DNA of 44,261 nucleotides from contig CACXBB010000015.1 in NCBI GenBank assembly GCA_902765735.1, positions 1-44,261 of the forward strand, in the 5' to 3' direction. This stretch comes from an uncultured Eubacteriales bacterium (GTDB taxonomy: Bacteria > Bacillota > Clostridia > Christensenellales > Aristaeellaceae). Below are positions 13,948-23,047 of the stretch, piece by piece. The position numbers and the translations under genes are program-made. Under the pieces are notes generated by a model that had not been told where the DNA came from, ran no database searches, and worked only from the letters and a program-made list of their open reading frames with translations. Positions within the stretch are counted from its first letter, which is position 1. Each line of letters opens with the position of its first letter.

Positions 13948-14990
13948 CCGAACGGATTCGCGGGCTGATCGGGAAACTGGCATCTGAGCACCGCCTGTCG
14001 GAGGCGGAGTACGCCGGGCTGATCGCCTGCCCGGACGCCGCGCCGATGCTGGCGGAACGGGCCGTGGCCGCGCGCCGGGCGATCTATGGCGACGCCGTCT
14101 ACACCCGGGGGCTCATCGAGATCAGCAACATCTGCAAAAACGACTGCCTCTACTGCGGCATCCGCCGGAGCAACAAAGATGTCGAGCGCTACCGGCTCTC
14201 CCCGGAGGCCATACTGGCCTGCGCGGAGGAGGGCTACAGCCTGGGGTTTCGCACCTTCGTGATGCAGGGCGGCGAGGATGCCCATTTTACGGACGCGGTG
14301 CTGTGCGGCATCGTGGCCGCCGTCAAGGCCCGGTTCCCGGACTGTGCGGTCACGCTGTCCATGGGCGAGCGCAGCCGGGACAGCTATCAGAGGCTGTTCG
14401 ACGCGGGGGCCGACCGCTACCTGCTGCGGCACGAGACGGCCGACGCGGCCCACTACGCCCGGCTGCACCCCGGGGAGATGTCCTTCGAGAACCGCATGCG
14501 CTGCCTTATGGACCTTCGGGAGATCGGCTATGAGGTGGGCTGCGGGTTCATGGTGGGCTCCCCCTTCCAGACCCCGCAGACGCTGGCGAAGGATCTGAAG
14601 TTCATCGAGGATTTCAGGCCGGAGATGTGCGGCATCGGACCCTTCATCCCCCACCACGCCACCCCCTTTAAGGACGAACCCGCGGGCACGCTCGAGCAGA
14701 CGCTGATGCTTCTGTCGATCATACGGCTGATCCACCCGAGCGTGCTGCTGCCCGCCACCACCGCACTGGGCACCATCCATCCCCGGGGTCGGGAGCTGGG
14801 CATACTGGCCGGGGCGAATGTGGTGATGCCGAACCTCTCCCCGACGGGGGTCCGCAAGCAGTACGAGCTGTACGACAACAAGATCTGCACCGGCGACGAG
14901 TCCGCCCAGTGCCGCCAATGCCTGGACAGGCGCATGCGCGGCATCGGCTACCGGCTGGTCGTGGACCGGGGCGACTACAAGGCATTATAA
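13944..14990 (+). CDS. hydE: [FeFe]-hydrogenase maturation radical SAM protein HydE
   Basis: A 348-residue radical SAM enzyme that acts on the HydG product during assembly of the H-cluster dithiolate-bridged subcluster. The radical SAM cluster motif C64-x3-C68-x2-C71 (CKNDCLYC) is intact. Near the C-terminus the accessory cluster cysteines C-x7-C-x2-C (CTGDESAQCRQC) are also kept, as in Thermotoga HydE but not in every homologue. The start ATG overlaps the hydF stop codon and follows GGAGGG. hydG follows closely. Confidence 0.97.
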   Translation: MTERIRGLIGKLASEHRLSEAEYAGLIACPDAAPMLAERAVAARRAIYGDAVYTRGLIEISNICKNDCLYCGIRRSNKDVERYRLSPEAILACAEEGYSLGFRTFVMQGGEDAHFTDAVLCGIVAAVKARFPDCAVTLSMGERSRDSYQRLFDAGADRYLLRHETADAAHYARLHPGEMSFENRMRCLMDLREIGYEVGCGFMVGSPFQTPQTLAKDLKFIEDFRPEMCGIGPFIPHHATPFKDEPAGTLEQTLMLLSIIRLIHPSVLLPATTALGTIHPRGRELGILAGANVVMPNLSPTGVRKQYELYDNKICTGDESAQCRQCLDRRMRGIGYRLVVDRGDYKAL

Positions 14991-15005
14991 ATGGAGGAAT
15001 GCACT

Positions 15006-16454
15006 ATGGCAATCTACGATCCCAAATCCCTCAAGGCCGAGGAGTTCATCAACGACGCGGAGATCCGCGAGACGCTGGCATACGCCGAGGCGAACAAGGA
15101 CAACGTTGAGCTGATCGACGAGATCCTGGAGAAGGCGCGCCCCGTGAAGCAGGGCAACGGCTGCACCTGCGCGGGCCTGACCCACCGGGAGGCCTCGGTG
15201 CTGCTGGCCTGCGAGATCCCGGAGAAGATCCAGCGGATGTACGAGATCGCCGAGGAGATCAAGCTGGCCTTCTACGGCAACCGCATCGTGATGTTCGCGC
15301 CGCTGTACCTGTCCAACTACTGCGTCAACGGCTGCCTGTACTGTCCCTATCACCTGAAAAACAAGCACATCGCCCGGCGCAAGCTGACGCAGGAGGAGGT
15401 GCGGGCCGAGGTCATCGCGCTGCAGGACATGGGCCACAAGCGGCTGGCCATCGAGGCCGGCGAGGACCCGGTGCACAACCCCATTGAGTACATCCTCGAT
15501 TGCATCCACACCATCTACGGCGTGCATCACAAAAACGGCGACATCCGCCGGGTCAACGTCAACATCGCCGCCACCACGGTGGAGAACTACCGCAAACTCA
15601 AGGAGGCGGGCATCGGCACCTACATCCTGTTCCAGGAGACCTACCACAAGGAGAGCTATCTGAAGCTGCACCCCACCGGACCCAAGCACGATTACGACTA
15701 CCACACCGAGGCCATGGACCGCGCCATGGAGGGCGGCATCGACGACGTGGGCCTGGGCGTGCTGTTCGGGCTGGAGTTGTATAAGTACGAATTCGCCGGG
15801 CTGATCATGCACGCGGAGCACCTCGAGGCCGTGCACGGCGTGGGCCCCCACACCATCAGCGTGCCGCGGGTGAAGCGCGCCGACGACATCGACCCGGATA
15901 TGTTCGACAACGGCATCGACGACGAGACCTTCACCAAGATCGCCGCCTGCATCCGCCTGGCGGTGCCCTACACCGGCATGATCGTCTCCACCCGCGAGAC
16001 CGAGGCCGTGCGGGCAAAGCTTTTGCAGGTGGGCATCTCCCAGGTCAGCGGCGCGTCCCGCACCTCCGTGGGCGGCTACACCGAGGAGGAGCGCCCGCAC
16101 GACACCGAGCAGTTCGACGTCTCCGATCAGCGCACGCTGGACGAGGTGGTGCGCTGGCTGATGGAGACCGGCCACATCCCCTCCTTCTGCACCGCCTGCT
16201 ACCGGGCCGGGCGCACCGGTGACCGGTTCATGTCGCTTTGCAAGACCGGGCAGATACTCAACTGCTGCCACCCCAACGCGCTGATGACCCTGGCGGAATA
16301 CCTGGTGGATTACGCCAGTGAGGAGACCCGCGCGATCGGCTGGCGGATGATCGAACAGGAGCTTCAGCGCATCCCAAAGGAGAACGTGCGCAGGGTTGCC
16401 GCGGAGAACATCGAGGCCATACGCTCCTCCAACCGCCGCGATTTCAGGTTTTGA
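15006..16454 (+). CDS. hydG: [FeFe]-hydrogenase maturation radical SAM tyrosine lyase HydG
   Basis: A 482-residue enzyme that cleaves tyrosine to p-cresol, CO and cyanide to build the Fe(CO)2CN unit of the H-cluster. The radical SAM motif C106-x3-C110-x2-C113 (CVNGCLYC) and the C-terminal auxiliary cluster ligands CTAC...NCCHPN are intact, so it should be active. The ATG at 15006, 8 nt behind GGAGG, was chosen over the ATG at 14991 that lies within the ribosome binding site. It ends the maturation operon; no hydrogenase catalytic subunit lies in the window. Confidence 0.97.
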   Translation: MAIYDPKSLKAEEFINDAEIRETLAYAEANKDNVELIDEILEKARPVKQGNGCTCAGLTHREASVLLACEIPEKIQRMYEIAEEIKLAFYGNRIVMFAPLYLSNYCVNGCLYCPYHLKNKHIARRKLTQEEVRAEVIALQDMGHKRLAIEAGEDPVHNPIEYILDCIHTIYGVHHKNGDIRRVNVNIAATTVENYRKLKEAGIGTYILFQETYHKESYLKLHPTGPKHDYDYHTEAMDRAMEGGIDDVGLGVLFGLELYKYEFAGLIMHAEHLEAVHGVGPHTISVPRVKRADDIDPDMFDNGIDDETFTKIAACIRLAVPYTGMIVSTRETEAVRAKLLQVGISQVSGASRTSVGGYTEEERPHDTEQFDVSDQRTLDEVVRWLMETGHIPSFCTACYRAGRTGDRFMSLCKTGQILNCCHPNALMTLAEYLVDYASEETRAIGWRMIEQELQRIPKENVRRVAAENIEAIRSSNRRDFRF

Positions 16455-16724
16455 CGAACGGCAATGTGTCATAATATAGACTTTAGTCTGTTTTATGGTC
16501 ACAATTATGTCAAACGAATAACAGACCAAAGTCTGTTATTCGTTTGACCGGACGATCCTCACTTTTTTCCTCGCCTTCCAAATATTACATAACGCCGGCG
16601 TGCCGCGACCAGATACAGGCGCGGCATGTCCAGTATAATAGGAAGTTTTTTATGCGTACCGCTTTTGTCACAGAATTTTATTGTAATAAACACGAAAATT
16701 TGTAATAAATCTGTCTCTATACTG
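16455..16724. other. Non-coding stretch between hydG and the BIG2 operon
   Basis: No gene is evident. It holds a short palindrome (16478-16489), a perfect 18-bp-stem hairpin (16509-16548), and an AT-rich run (16660-16720) leading to the promoter of the BIG2 operon. Confidence 0.6.
16509..16548. repeat. Perfect 18-bp inverted repeat with 4-nt loop
   Basis: GTCAAACGAATAACAGAC (16509-16526), loop CAAA, and its exact complement (16531-16548). A partial relative, AGACTTTAGTCTGTT, lies at 16478-16492 and matches AGACCAAAGTCTGTT at 16523-16537. No run of T follows, so this is not a classical terminator. Confidence 0.85.
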
Positions 16725-16753
16725 TTTCATTTTCTGTCAGGATGTGGTATAAT
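16725..16753 (+). promoter_or_regulatory. Promoter of the BIG2/L,D-transpeptidase operon
   Basis: TGGTATAAT (16745-16753) is an extended -10 box; a weak -35 TTTCAT (16725-16730) lies 17 bp upstream. The ATG at 16785 follows 31 nt later. Confidence 0.7.
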
Positions 16754-16784
16754 GGCATCATGCAATTATTGGAGGTATGTACCT

Positions 16785-18680
16785 ATGCTTAAGAGATGCT
16801 TTTCCCTGATGCTGGCTTTATGCCTGCTCATGACCGCCTCTTCCGTGGCCTTCATGGAAGAGAGCATCGACGATACCCTGCTCGAGGCGACGGAGATCAC
16901 CTCTGAGCCCGTCGATGACACCGTACTGGACGGCGAACAGGACCTCGACGCCCTCGACGAGGCGTCTGAGCCCGTCGTCTCCGACGAAGCGCCCGCCGCT
17001 GACGAAGCGCCCGCCGCCGACGAAGCGCCCGCCGCTGACGAAGCGCCCGCCGCTGACGAAGCGCCCGCCGCTGACGAAGCGCCCGCTGCCGACGAAGCGC
17101 CCGCTGCTGACGAAGCGCCCGCTGCCGACGAAGCGCCCGCTGCTGACGAAGCGCCCGCTGCCGACGAAGCGCCCGCCGTCGAAGCCGTTACCGAGGCTGT
17201 AACCGATACCGTCTCTGAGGAGGCCGCGCTTGCCGTGACTGAGGAGCCCGCCGCTGAAGCCGCCGCCGTGGTCGCGGAAGCCGCGCCCGTTGCGGAGGCC
17301 GCCCCCGTCGCCGAGGGCGCCGTGACCGAGTTCCCCTTCACCGCCAATGCCAAGGCTTCCCTGGCGGTCGGCGATTTCCTGCAGCTCAACATGGGCGGCG
17401 TCGCCGTGAAGAAGTTCAAGTCCTCCAAGACGAAGGTTGCCACCGTTGACGCCAACGGCCTGGTGGCCGCCGTGGGCGGCGGCACGACCAAGATCGTCGC
17501 CACCATCACCAAGAAGAAGAAGCTGACCCTGACCCTGACGGTCACTGACCCCAACAAACCGACCGGAGTCTCTTTGGCTGTCGGCGGCGTTCCGGTTTCG
17601 GGCACCTACGTCGCTTCCAAGGGCACGGCCTTCACGCTGACCCCCGTTGCCATCCCGGCAACCGCCACGGTCACCGGCTTCAAGTTCAAGTCTTCCAAGA
17701 AGAAGGTCGCCACCGTCTCCGCCGCCGGCGTGGTCACCCCCAAGAAGGTGGGCACCACCGTCATCACCGTCAACGTTCCCCGTGGCGGCAAGAAGTGCAA
17801 GGCCAAGATCAAGGTCAAGGTCGTTGATCCCTACAAGGCCACCAAGGTCACCATGGAGCCCAGCGGCTTCACCTACATGAGCGTGGGCGGCACCCTTCAG
17901 CTGACCGCCACCATGGAGCCCTCCTATTCCACCAGCACCCTGAAGTGGAGCTCCTCCAACAAGGGCGTTGCCTCCGTCACCAAGAACGGCCTGGTGAGAG
18001 CCAGGAAGAAGGGCAAAGCCACCATCACCGTCAAGACCTCGTCCGGCAAGCGGGCCCGCATCACCATCCAGGTCCTCAAGAAGGGCGGAAAGGCCAAGAA
18101 CCTGTTCATCGACATGGCATCTGACGAGCTGTGCTACGTGGGCGAGCTGAAGTACATCTCCGCGCGCACGACGCCCAGAAACGCCAACGCGAACGTGGTT
18201 TGGGCTTCCAGCGATCCCGGCATCATTGAGATCAAGGCTTCCGAGCACAGCGGCGATCTGAGCTGGATCGCGAGCGTGGTTCCCAAGCGCACCGGCGCCT
18301 GCACCATCACCGCGACCGACACCGTCAGCGGCATCTCCGCTTCCATCACCGCGACCGTCGTCGAGCCGCCGCAGCCTGAATCCATCACGTTCCCGGGCCT
18401 GACCGGTGGCATCACCATGGGCGTCGGCCAGAGGCTGGATGTCGAGTACAAGGTCAATCCGTCCACCAGCTTGAGCCACACCTGGAACCGCGCCGTCGTC
18501 AATTATGACCCGAACATCGTCAGCATTGACTACGCCGCCAACAACGCCGACAGGAACTGCCTGGGCACCATGGACTACAAGCTGCACATCACGGCTTTGA
18601 ATCCGGGTACCACCACCGTCACAGTTGCCCTGAGAGGCAATCTCGCCATCAGCAACAGCTTTACCCTGACCGTGCAATAA
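16785..18680 (+). CDS. Secreted multi-Ig-like (BIG2) surface protein
   Basis: A 631-residue exported protein. Residues 1-24 are a Sec signal peptide (MLKRCFSLMLALCLLMTASS start). Residues 67-130 are eleven copies of the DEAP motif on a 6-residue period, an acidic, flexible linker. After an Ala/Val/Glu-rich stretch come about five Ig-like BIG2-type repeats (from about residue 180 to the end), each with the KxSSKxKVATVxxxGxVxxxxxGxxxI pattern. There is no catalytic domain, lipobox or LPXTG. The ATG at 16785, 9 nt after GGAGG, was chosen over the longer reading from 16626. It is first in an operon with two L,D-transpeptidases, so a wall-associated adhesin or structural role is plausible. Confidence 0.85.
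   Translation: MLKRCFSLMLALCLLMTASSVAFMEESIDDTLLEATEITSEPVDDTVLDGEQDLDALDEASEPVVSDEAPAADEAPAADEAPAADEAPAADEAPAADEAPAADEAPAADEAPAADEAPAADEAPAADEAPAVEAVTEAVTDTVSEEAALAVTEEPAAEAAAVVAEAAPVAEAAPVAEGAVTEFPFTANAKASLAVGDFLQLNMGGVAVKKFKSSKTKVATVDANGLVAAVGGGTTKIVATITKKKKLTLTLTVTDPNKPTGVSLAVGGVPVSGTYVASKGTAFTLTPVAIPATATVTGFKFKSSKKKVATVSAAGVVTPKKVGTTVITVNVPRGGKKCKAKIKVKVVDPYKATKVTMEPSGFTYMSVGGTLQLTATMEPSYSTSTLKWSSSNKGVASVTKNGLVRARKKGKATITVKTSSGKRARITIQVLKKGGKAKNLFIDMASDELCYVGELKYISARTTPRNANANVVWASSDPGIIEIKASEHSGDLSWIASVVPKRTGACTITATDTVSGISASITATVVEPPQPESITFPGLTGGITMGVGQRLDVEYKVNPSTSLSHTWNRAVVNYDPNIVSIDYAANNADRNCLGTMDYKLHITALNPGTTTVTVALRGNLAISNSFTLTVQ
16983..17174 (+). repeat. 18-bp minisatellite encoding DEAP repeats
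   Basis: Eleven copies of GACGAAGCGCCC on an 18-bp period, varying only at synonymous sites of the two Ala codons between them. Its regularity favours slippage and copy-number change between strains. Confidence 0.9.
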
Positions 18681-18716
18681 CCCGACGACAAATTGACCGA
18701 CAAAGGAGCCTGTGTT

Positions 18717-21700
18717 ATGAGAAAGCCCATTACCATTATATTGGCTCTGCTCATCGCGCTAACACCTGTACTTGCCTGCGCGGAAACTATGAACCTTGCG
18801 GCGTTGCTGGCCGCCGAGGACAACAAGAACCTCGGCAACGAGACCGGCGTCTACAACGCGCTGTACAAGGTCCTGATCAAGGCCAACGGCAAGGACTTTC
18901 CGTTGAACGACTGGCTGCGGGCATCCACATGCCTGTCCAAAAACGCGATCGGCGAAGAACTGTCACCCGTGGAGACTGTGTTTGATGAATCACTTTCCGC
19001 CTACGAAAAGTTTTTCCTGCTGACGCTCTCCAACGCCACGTTGTCCGATGATGAAGCACAGGCGCTGACCGATATCTTCGAGGAAGGCAACAAGGCCTTC
19101 CCCGAAGATCATCAGGAGCTGTATGTCTCCACCGAGGGGGACGGCTTCATTACCGGCCTGATCCGTCAGGCCTTGGAAAAGATGGGCTACACCTTCGAGC
19201 CCGAGACCATCAACGAGACCCTGACGCTCTCCGTCATCAAGGACAAGGACGGCAAGGTGCTCCTTTCCGCCCCCGAGATCCTGACCAGCCTCCCCCACGC
19301 CATACTGATGAAGCATGTGCCCGCGGAGAAGAAGCAGGAGAGCGCCCTGGCCCTCGCGCGCGTTGAAGCCGCGATCCCCTACACCATCGACTGGAAGAAG
19401 ATCACCAGCGGCGAGGACGTCGCCTTTGAGGACCTGGACGCCATCGACGAATTCTTCGACGAGGGAGAATCCGAAGAGGGTGAAGAGGGCGAAGAGGGCG
19501 AAGCCGAGGGCGATGAAGAAGAGAAGGTCGAGCTGACCGAGGAGCAGAAGGCCGAATGGATCGAAAAATGGATGAATCTGTTCTTCGTGTGCGACGCCTT
19601 CGACATCCAGCCCGTCGATTCCAACTTCAAGCCCCTCAGCGAAGCGCTGACGGGCATGACCGACGAGAAGCCCACCGTCACCCAGGAGCCCGACGGCGGC
19701 ATCTCGCTGTCGTTTGCGGAGGCTCCGGCCGAGGCCGCGGCGGCCACGACGTCCACCAAGAAGTCTTCCGGCAGCAGCAGCAGCACCAAGACCAAGACTC
19801 CCGCCAAGGAGCTGGTCAACCTGGGCGCCTACGCGGGCTATACGGGCAAGTACATCATTTACGTGTCCAAGAAGACCTGCACCATCGCCATCATCGGCAG
19901 GGGTTCGGACAACCGCTTCACCAAGAAGGTAAAGACCTTCCCCGCCGCCATCGGCAAGGCCGGCCAGACCCGCGACGGCATCTTCTGGCTGACCAAGAAG
20001 GAGCGCTGGCACAGCTGGTCGGGCGGCACCTATTCGCCCTACTCCGTCAAGCAGGACGGCGGCTCCTACATCCACGGCCCCGTGTACACGGCCAAGGATT
20101 CCAACAAGATGATCGCCAGCAGCTACAACGCCATCGGCACCAGGAGCTCCGCCGGCTGTCTGAGCACCGTCTGCGCCTGCGCGGGCTGGATCTACTACAA
20201 CTGCCCCACCGGCACCATGGTGTGGATCTCCAACGACGGCAAGTTCAAGGCCGGCAAGCTCAAGAAGATCCCTGACGATCAGACCTACGACCCCACCGAG
20301 AAGAACGTCAAGCCCACGGCCATCGATCCCGCGACCGCGGCGGCGACGGCGGCCTCGGCCGGCTCCAGCAGCGCCAGCGGAACCGCGGCGCAGAAGGGCA
20401 CCGTTTCCGGAAACGGCGGCACCAATACCGACACCAAGACTAACGAGAAAGCACTCAAAGAGATTGTTAGTATTTCGCCAGAATCGTTGAAGATGTATGT
20501 CGGTGAGACACAGGACCTGACGATCACGAAGGACCCTGCTGACGCGACAGCTACCTTTACTTTTGCTTCAAGCGACACGAATATCGCTACGGTGGATGCC
20601 AACGGTACGGTCACTGCCGTCGGCGAAGGCGAAGCGACCATCACCGTATCTGCGGCTGATAAAACCAAGAGTGTCAGCGTCAAAGTTCTTAATAAGATCA
20701 AGGTCCTTCAGACCCTGCTAACCCTCTATTTCAAGTATTCCCAGCCGGATGCCGGATTGAATCTGGATTTCAGCGCCGAGCAGGGTCAGATCGGCGTCAA
20801 CACAAAGACGGCCATTGACAAGTTCCGCTTGGTTTACCCCGGCGGAGCGCTGCCTGAAAGCACTTCTCTGAATGATCTGATTGCCGCGCTCAACGGACAG
20901 GACGTCGTCAAGAACAAGATCGCCGAGATCCAGGCAGCACTGTTAATGACCACTGAACAGATCGACGCCGCCAACGGCACCCTGGACTTCGACACGATGG
21001 TTGCCATCAAGGCTTATCAGGATGGCAGGGAAGGGCTGACGAAGAAGGGCGGCATTGCCGATAACGATACGCTGGACGCTCTGTTCGACATCCCCCTCAC
21101 CGGCATCACCGTCACGCTCGGCACGCTGGAGCTGGATGTCGGCTCGTCCAAGAAACTGACCGTCACCAAGGAGCCTGTTTACAGCACGAAGCAGTTGGAG
21201 CAGCTCACCTTTGAGTCATCCGACAGAAATGTCGTGACGGTCGATGAAAACGGTCTGGTGACCGCCGTCAAGGACGGTACGGCCACGATCACCGTTAAGG
21301 CGAATAACGACGCGGCTCTCACCAAGACGGTCGATGTGACGGTCAAGCTGACGCCGTTGTTCAAGGTCACTCAGTCCCTGCTGACGGTGTACTTCACCTA
21401 CCCCGAACCGAATGCCGAGGTGAGTGTGAATTTCTCCGGCGAGGTCGGTGAAGAAGGCACGAATACCAAGGAAGCGATCAAGGCGTTCCGCAAAGCGAAT
21501 GCCGAATCCGGCGTGACGCCCGACGACCAGCCTGCGGACCACGAAAACTGGCAGACTTTGAACAGCCTGATCAGCGCCATCAATGCCAAGGATGACGTCA
21601 AGACCTGTATTGAGAAGATCCAGACAGTTCTGAAGGTCACCTCCAGCGGCACTCTGGATGACGAGACGATGGCTGCCATCGCGAAGTATCAGGAAGACAA

Positions 21701-23033
21701 TGGATTAACGAAATCCGGCATACTGGACAAGGCGACGCTGACCGCGCTGTTCGCCGAGGAACCGGCGCAGGACGAAAACACCGAGAATCCCACCGGGGAG
21801 AACAACGGCGAGAATCCCACCGGGAACAACGACGGCAACCCCGATGAGGTCAAAGAGGAGAATGTGAACGAGCCGTCCCAGGATGCCGTACTCCCCGAGG
21901 CGCCCGAGGCGCCCGAGGCGCCTGAGGAGACCGTCGCCGACATCCCCGCCTTTGATCCCATTCGGAGCGGCTCCGACGTCTCCGCCGTCAGGGAGATTCA
22001 GCACCTGCTCGTGCTGCTGGACTACCTGAGCAAGGACGGCAAGGCCAAGAGCAGCGCCACGGACGGCGATTACGGCTCCGGCACCGCCAATGCCGTCGCC
22101 GCCTTCCAGGACAGCCGCGGTCTGACCGCCACCGGCGAGGTGGATGAGGCCACCTACGACGCGCTCAGGCGTGAAGCCGCGCCCGTCGTCACGAGGCTCC
22201 AGGATCGCCTCATTGAGTACGGCGAGCTGTCGGATGCCGTCAGGAAGCTGAAGGTGGATGATTTCGACATCGAAAACGACGAGCCCGAGGTCGAGGGCGT
22301 TTACGGCCGCAAGACCCGCCTTGCCCTCGCCTACTTCCAGTCCGTCTACAACCAGGACAAGCAGGGCGACGACAAGCTGAACGAGGACGGCATGGCCGAC
22401 GAAGCCACCCGCGTCGCATTGAAGGATACGGTCGAGGCGCTCAAGGCCCAGCAGGAAGCCGAGGCGGCTGCCGCGGCCGCTGCGGCTGCCGCGGCACCCC
22501 AGCAGGGCGGCGAACCCGTCCCCGCGGAGCAGTCCGTCGAGCAGCCTGCGGAACAGCCCGCTGAGCAGCCCGTCGAGCAGCCCGCCGCGCCCGCGGACGG
22601 CAGCGCGGAAGCGCCCGCCGGCGAACCCTCCGGCGAACAGCCCGCCGCACCCGCGGACGCCAACGCCGAAGCGCCTGCCGGTGAGAACGCGGAAACCCCC
22701 GCCGGCGAGAACGCCGAAGCCCCTGCCGCGGACAGCGCGGAGGACAAGGCGCCCGAAGCCGAGAACGCCGGTTCCGAGGTGGCGCAGCCGGTGGAAGCCG
22801 TCGCTCAGTCCGCGCCGGAACCTGCCTCTGCGCCGGAACCCGCGCCTGAACCGGAACCTGCGCCCGCGCCAGAACCCGCCCCTGCCCTGGAACCTGCGCC
22901 GGCTCCCGTAGCCGCGCCCGTGCCGGAGCCTGTGCCTGAACCCGCACCGGAACCCATCGCGGAGGCCGCCCCGGCGCCCGTCGCCGAGGCCCCCGTTGAG
23001 GCGGCACCCGTCGAACAGGCTCCCGTTGAATAA
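18717..23033 (+). CDS. Giant secreted L,D-transpeptidase with BIG2 and peptidoglycan-binding repeats
   Basis: A 1438-residue exported protein. Signal peptide about 1-22; an unrecognised N-terminal domain (about 25-360) with a Glu-rich patch near 250-275; a YkuD-type L,D-transpeptidase domain (about 375-510) with catalytic His453 (IHGPVY) and Cys481 (SSAGC); BIG2-like repeats (about 580-660 and 790-880) alternating with regions resembling peptidoglycan-binding modules, two further such modules (about 1090-1240), and a Glu/Pro/Ala-rich tail. Family members make 3-3 cross-links in peptidoglycan or attach proteins to it. ATG 18717 follows AAAGGAG; the in-frame upstream start at 18693 lacks one. 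It lies 36 nt after the BIG2 gene. Confidence 0.9.
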   Translation: MRKPITIILALLIALTPVLACAETMNLAALLAAEDNKNLGNETGVYNALYKVLIKANGKDFPLNDWLRASTCLSKNAIGEELSPVETVFDESLSAYEKFFLLTLSNATLSDDEAQALTDIFEEGNKAFPEDHQELYVSTEGDGFITGLIRQALEKMGYTFEPETINETLTLSVIKDKDGKVLLSAPEILTSLPHAILMKHVPAEKKQESALALARVEAAIPYTIDWKKITSGEDVAFEDLDAIDEFFDEGESEEGEEGEEGEAEGDEEEKVELTEEQKAEWIEKWMNLFFVCDAFDIQPVDSNFKPLSEALTGMTDEKPTVTQEPDGGISLSFAEAPAEAAAATTSTKKSSGSSSSTKTKTPAKELVNLGAYAGYTGKYIIYVSKKTCTIAIIGRGSDNRFTKKVKTFPAAIGKAGQTRDGIFWLTKKERWHSWSGGTYSPYSVKQDGGSYIHGPVYTAKDSNKMIASSYNAIGTRSSAGCLSTVCACAGWIYYNCPTGTMVWISNDGKFKAGKLKKIPDDQTYDPTEKNVKPTAIDPATAAATAASAGSSSASGTAAQKGTVSGNGGTNTDTKTNEKALKEIVSISPESLKMYVGETQDLTITKDPADATATFTFASSDTNIATVDANGTVTAVGEGEATITVSAADKTKSVSVKVLNKIKVLQTLLTLYFKYSQPDAGLNLDFSAEQGQIGVNTKTAIDKFRLVYPGGALPESTSLNDLIAALNGQDVVKNKIAEIQAALLMTTEQIDAANGTLDFDTMVAIKAYQDGREGLTKKGGIADNDTLDALFDIPLTGITVTLGTLELDVGSSKKLTVTKEPVYSTKQLEQLTFESSDRNVVTVDENGLVTAVKDGTATITVKANNDAALTKTVDVTVKLTPLFKVTQSLLTVYFTYPEPNAEVSVNFSGEVGEEGTNTKEAIKAFRKANAESGVTPDDQPADHENWQTLNSLISAINAKDDVKTCIEKIQTVLKVTSSGTLDDETMAAIAKYQEDNGLTKSGILDKATLTALFAEEPAQDENTENPTGENNGENPTGNNDGNPDEVKEENVNEPSQDAVLPEAPEAPEAPEETVADIPAFDPIRSGSDVSAVREIQHLLVLLDYLSKDGKAKSSATDGDYGSGTANAVAAFQDSRGLTATGEVDEATYDALRREAAPVVTRLQDRLIEYGELSDAVRKLKVDDFDIENDEPEVEGVYGRKTRLALAYFQSVYNQDKQGDDKLNEDGMADEATRVALKDTVEALKAQQEAEAAAAAAAAAAAPQQGGEPVPAEQSVEQPAEQPAEQPVEQPAAPADGSAEAPAGEPSGEQPAAPADANAEAPAGENAETPAGENAEAPAADSAEDKAPEAENAGSEVAQPVEAVAQSAPEPASAPEPAPEPEPAPAPEPAPALEPAPAPVAAPVPEPVPEPAPEPIAEAAPAPVAEAPVEAAPVEQAPVE

Positions 23034-23047
23034 GTGAGGAAATCTTT

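Noticed and set aside
12625-13983. Long minus-strand open frame of 452 codons opposite hydF
   Set aside because: It is a mirror frame of hydF, which has all motifs; the translation is rich in Arg, Gly, His and Val without any domain, as expected from GC-rich third positions.
14991-15005. hydG start at 14991
   Set aside because: That ATG overlaps the ribosome binding site GGAGG used by the ATG at 15006, which gives the normal HydG N-terminus.
16626-16784. N-terminal extension of the BIG2 protein by 53 residues
   Set aside because: It would cover the promoter and hide the signal peptide; the ATG at 16785 has GGAGG at the right distance.
16983-17174. Tandem repeat considered as a CRISPR array
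   Set aside because: Units are 18 bp with no unique spacers and lie in a coding frame; no cas genes are near.
16818-18677. Minus-strand open frame of 619 codons opposite the BIG2 gene
   Set aside because: Mirror of a repetitive GC-rich gene; Gly/Asp/Leu-rich low-complexity translation, no ribosome binding site.
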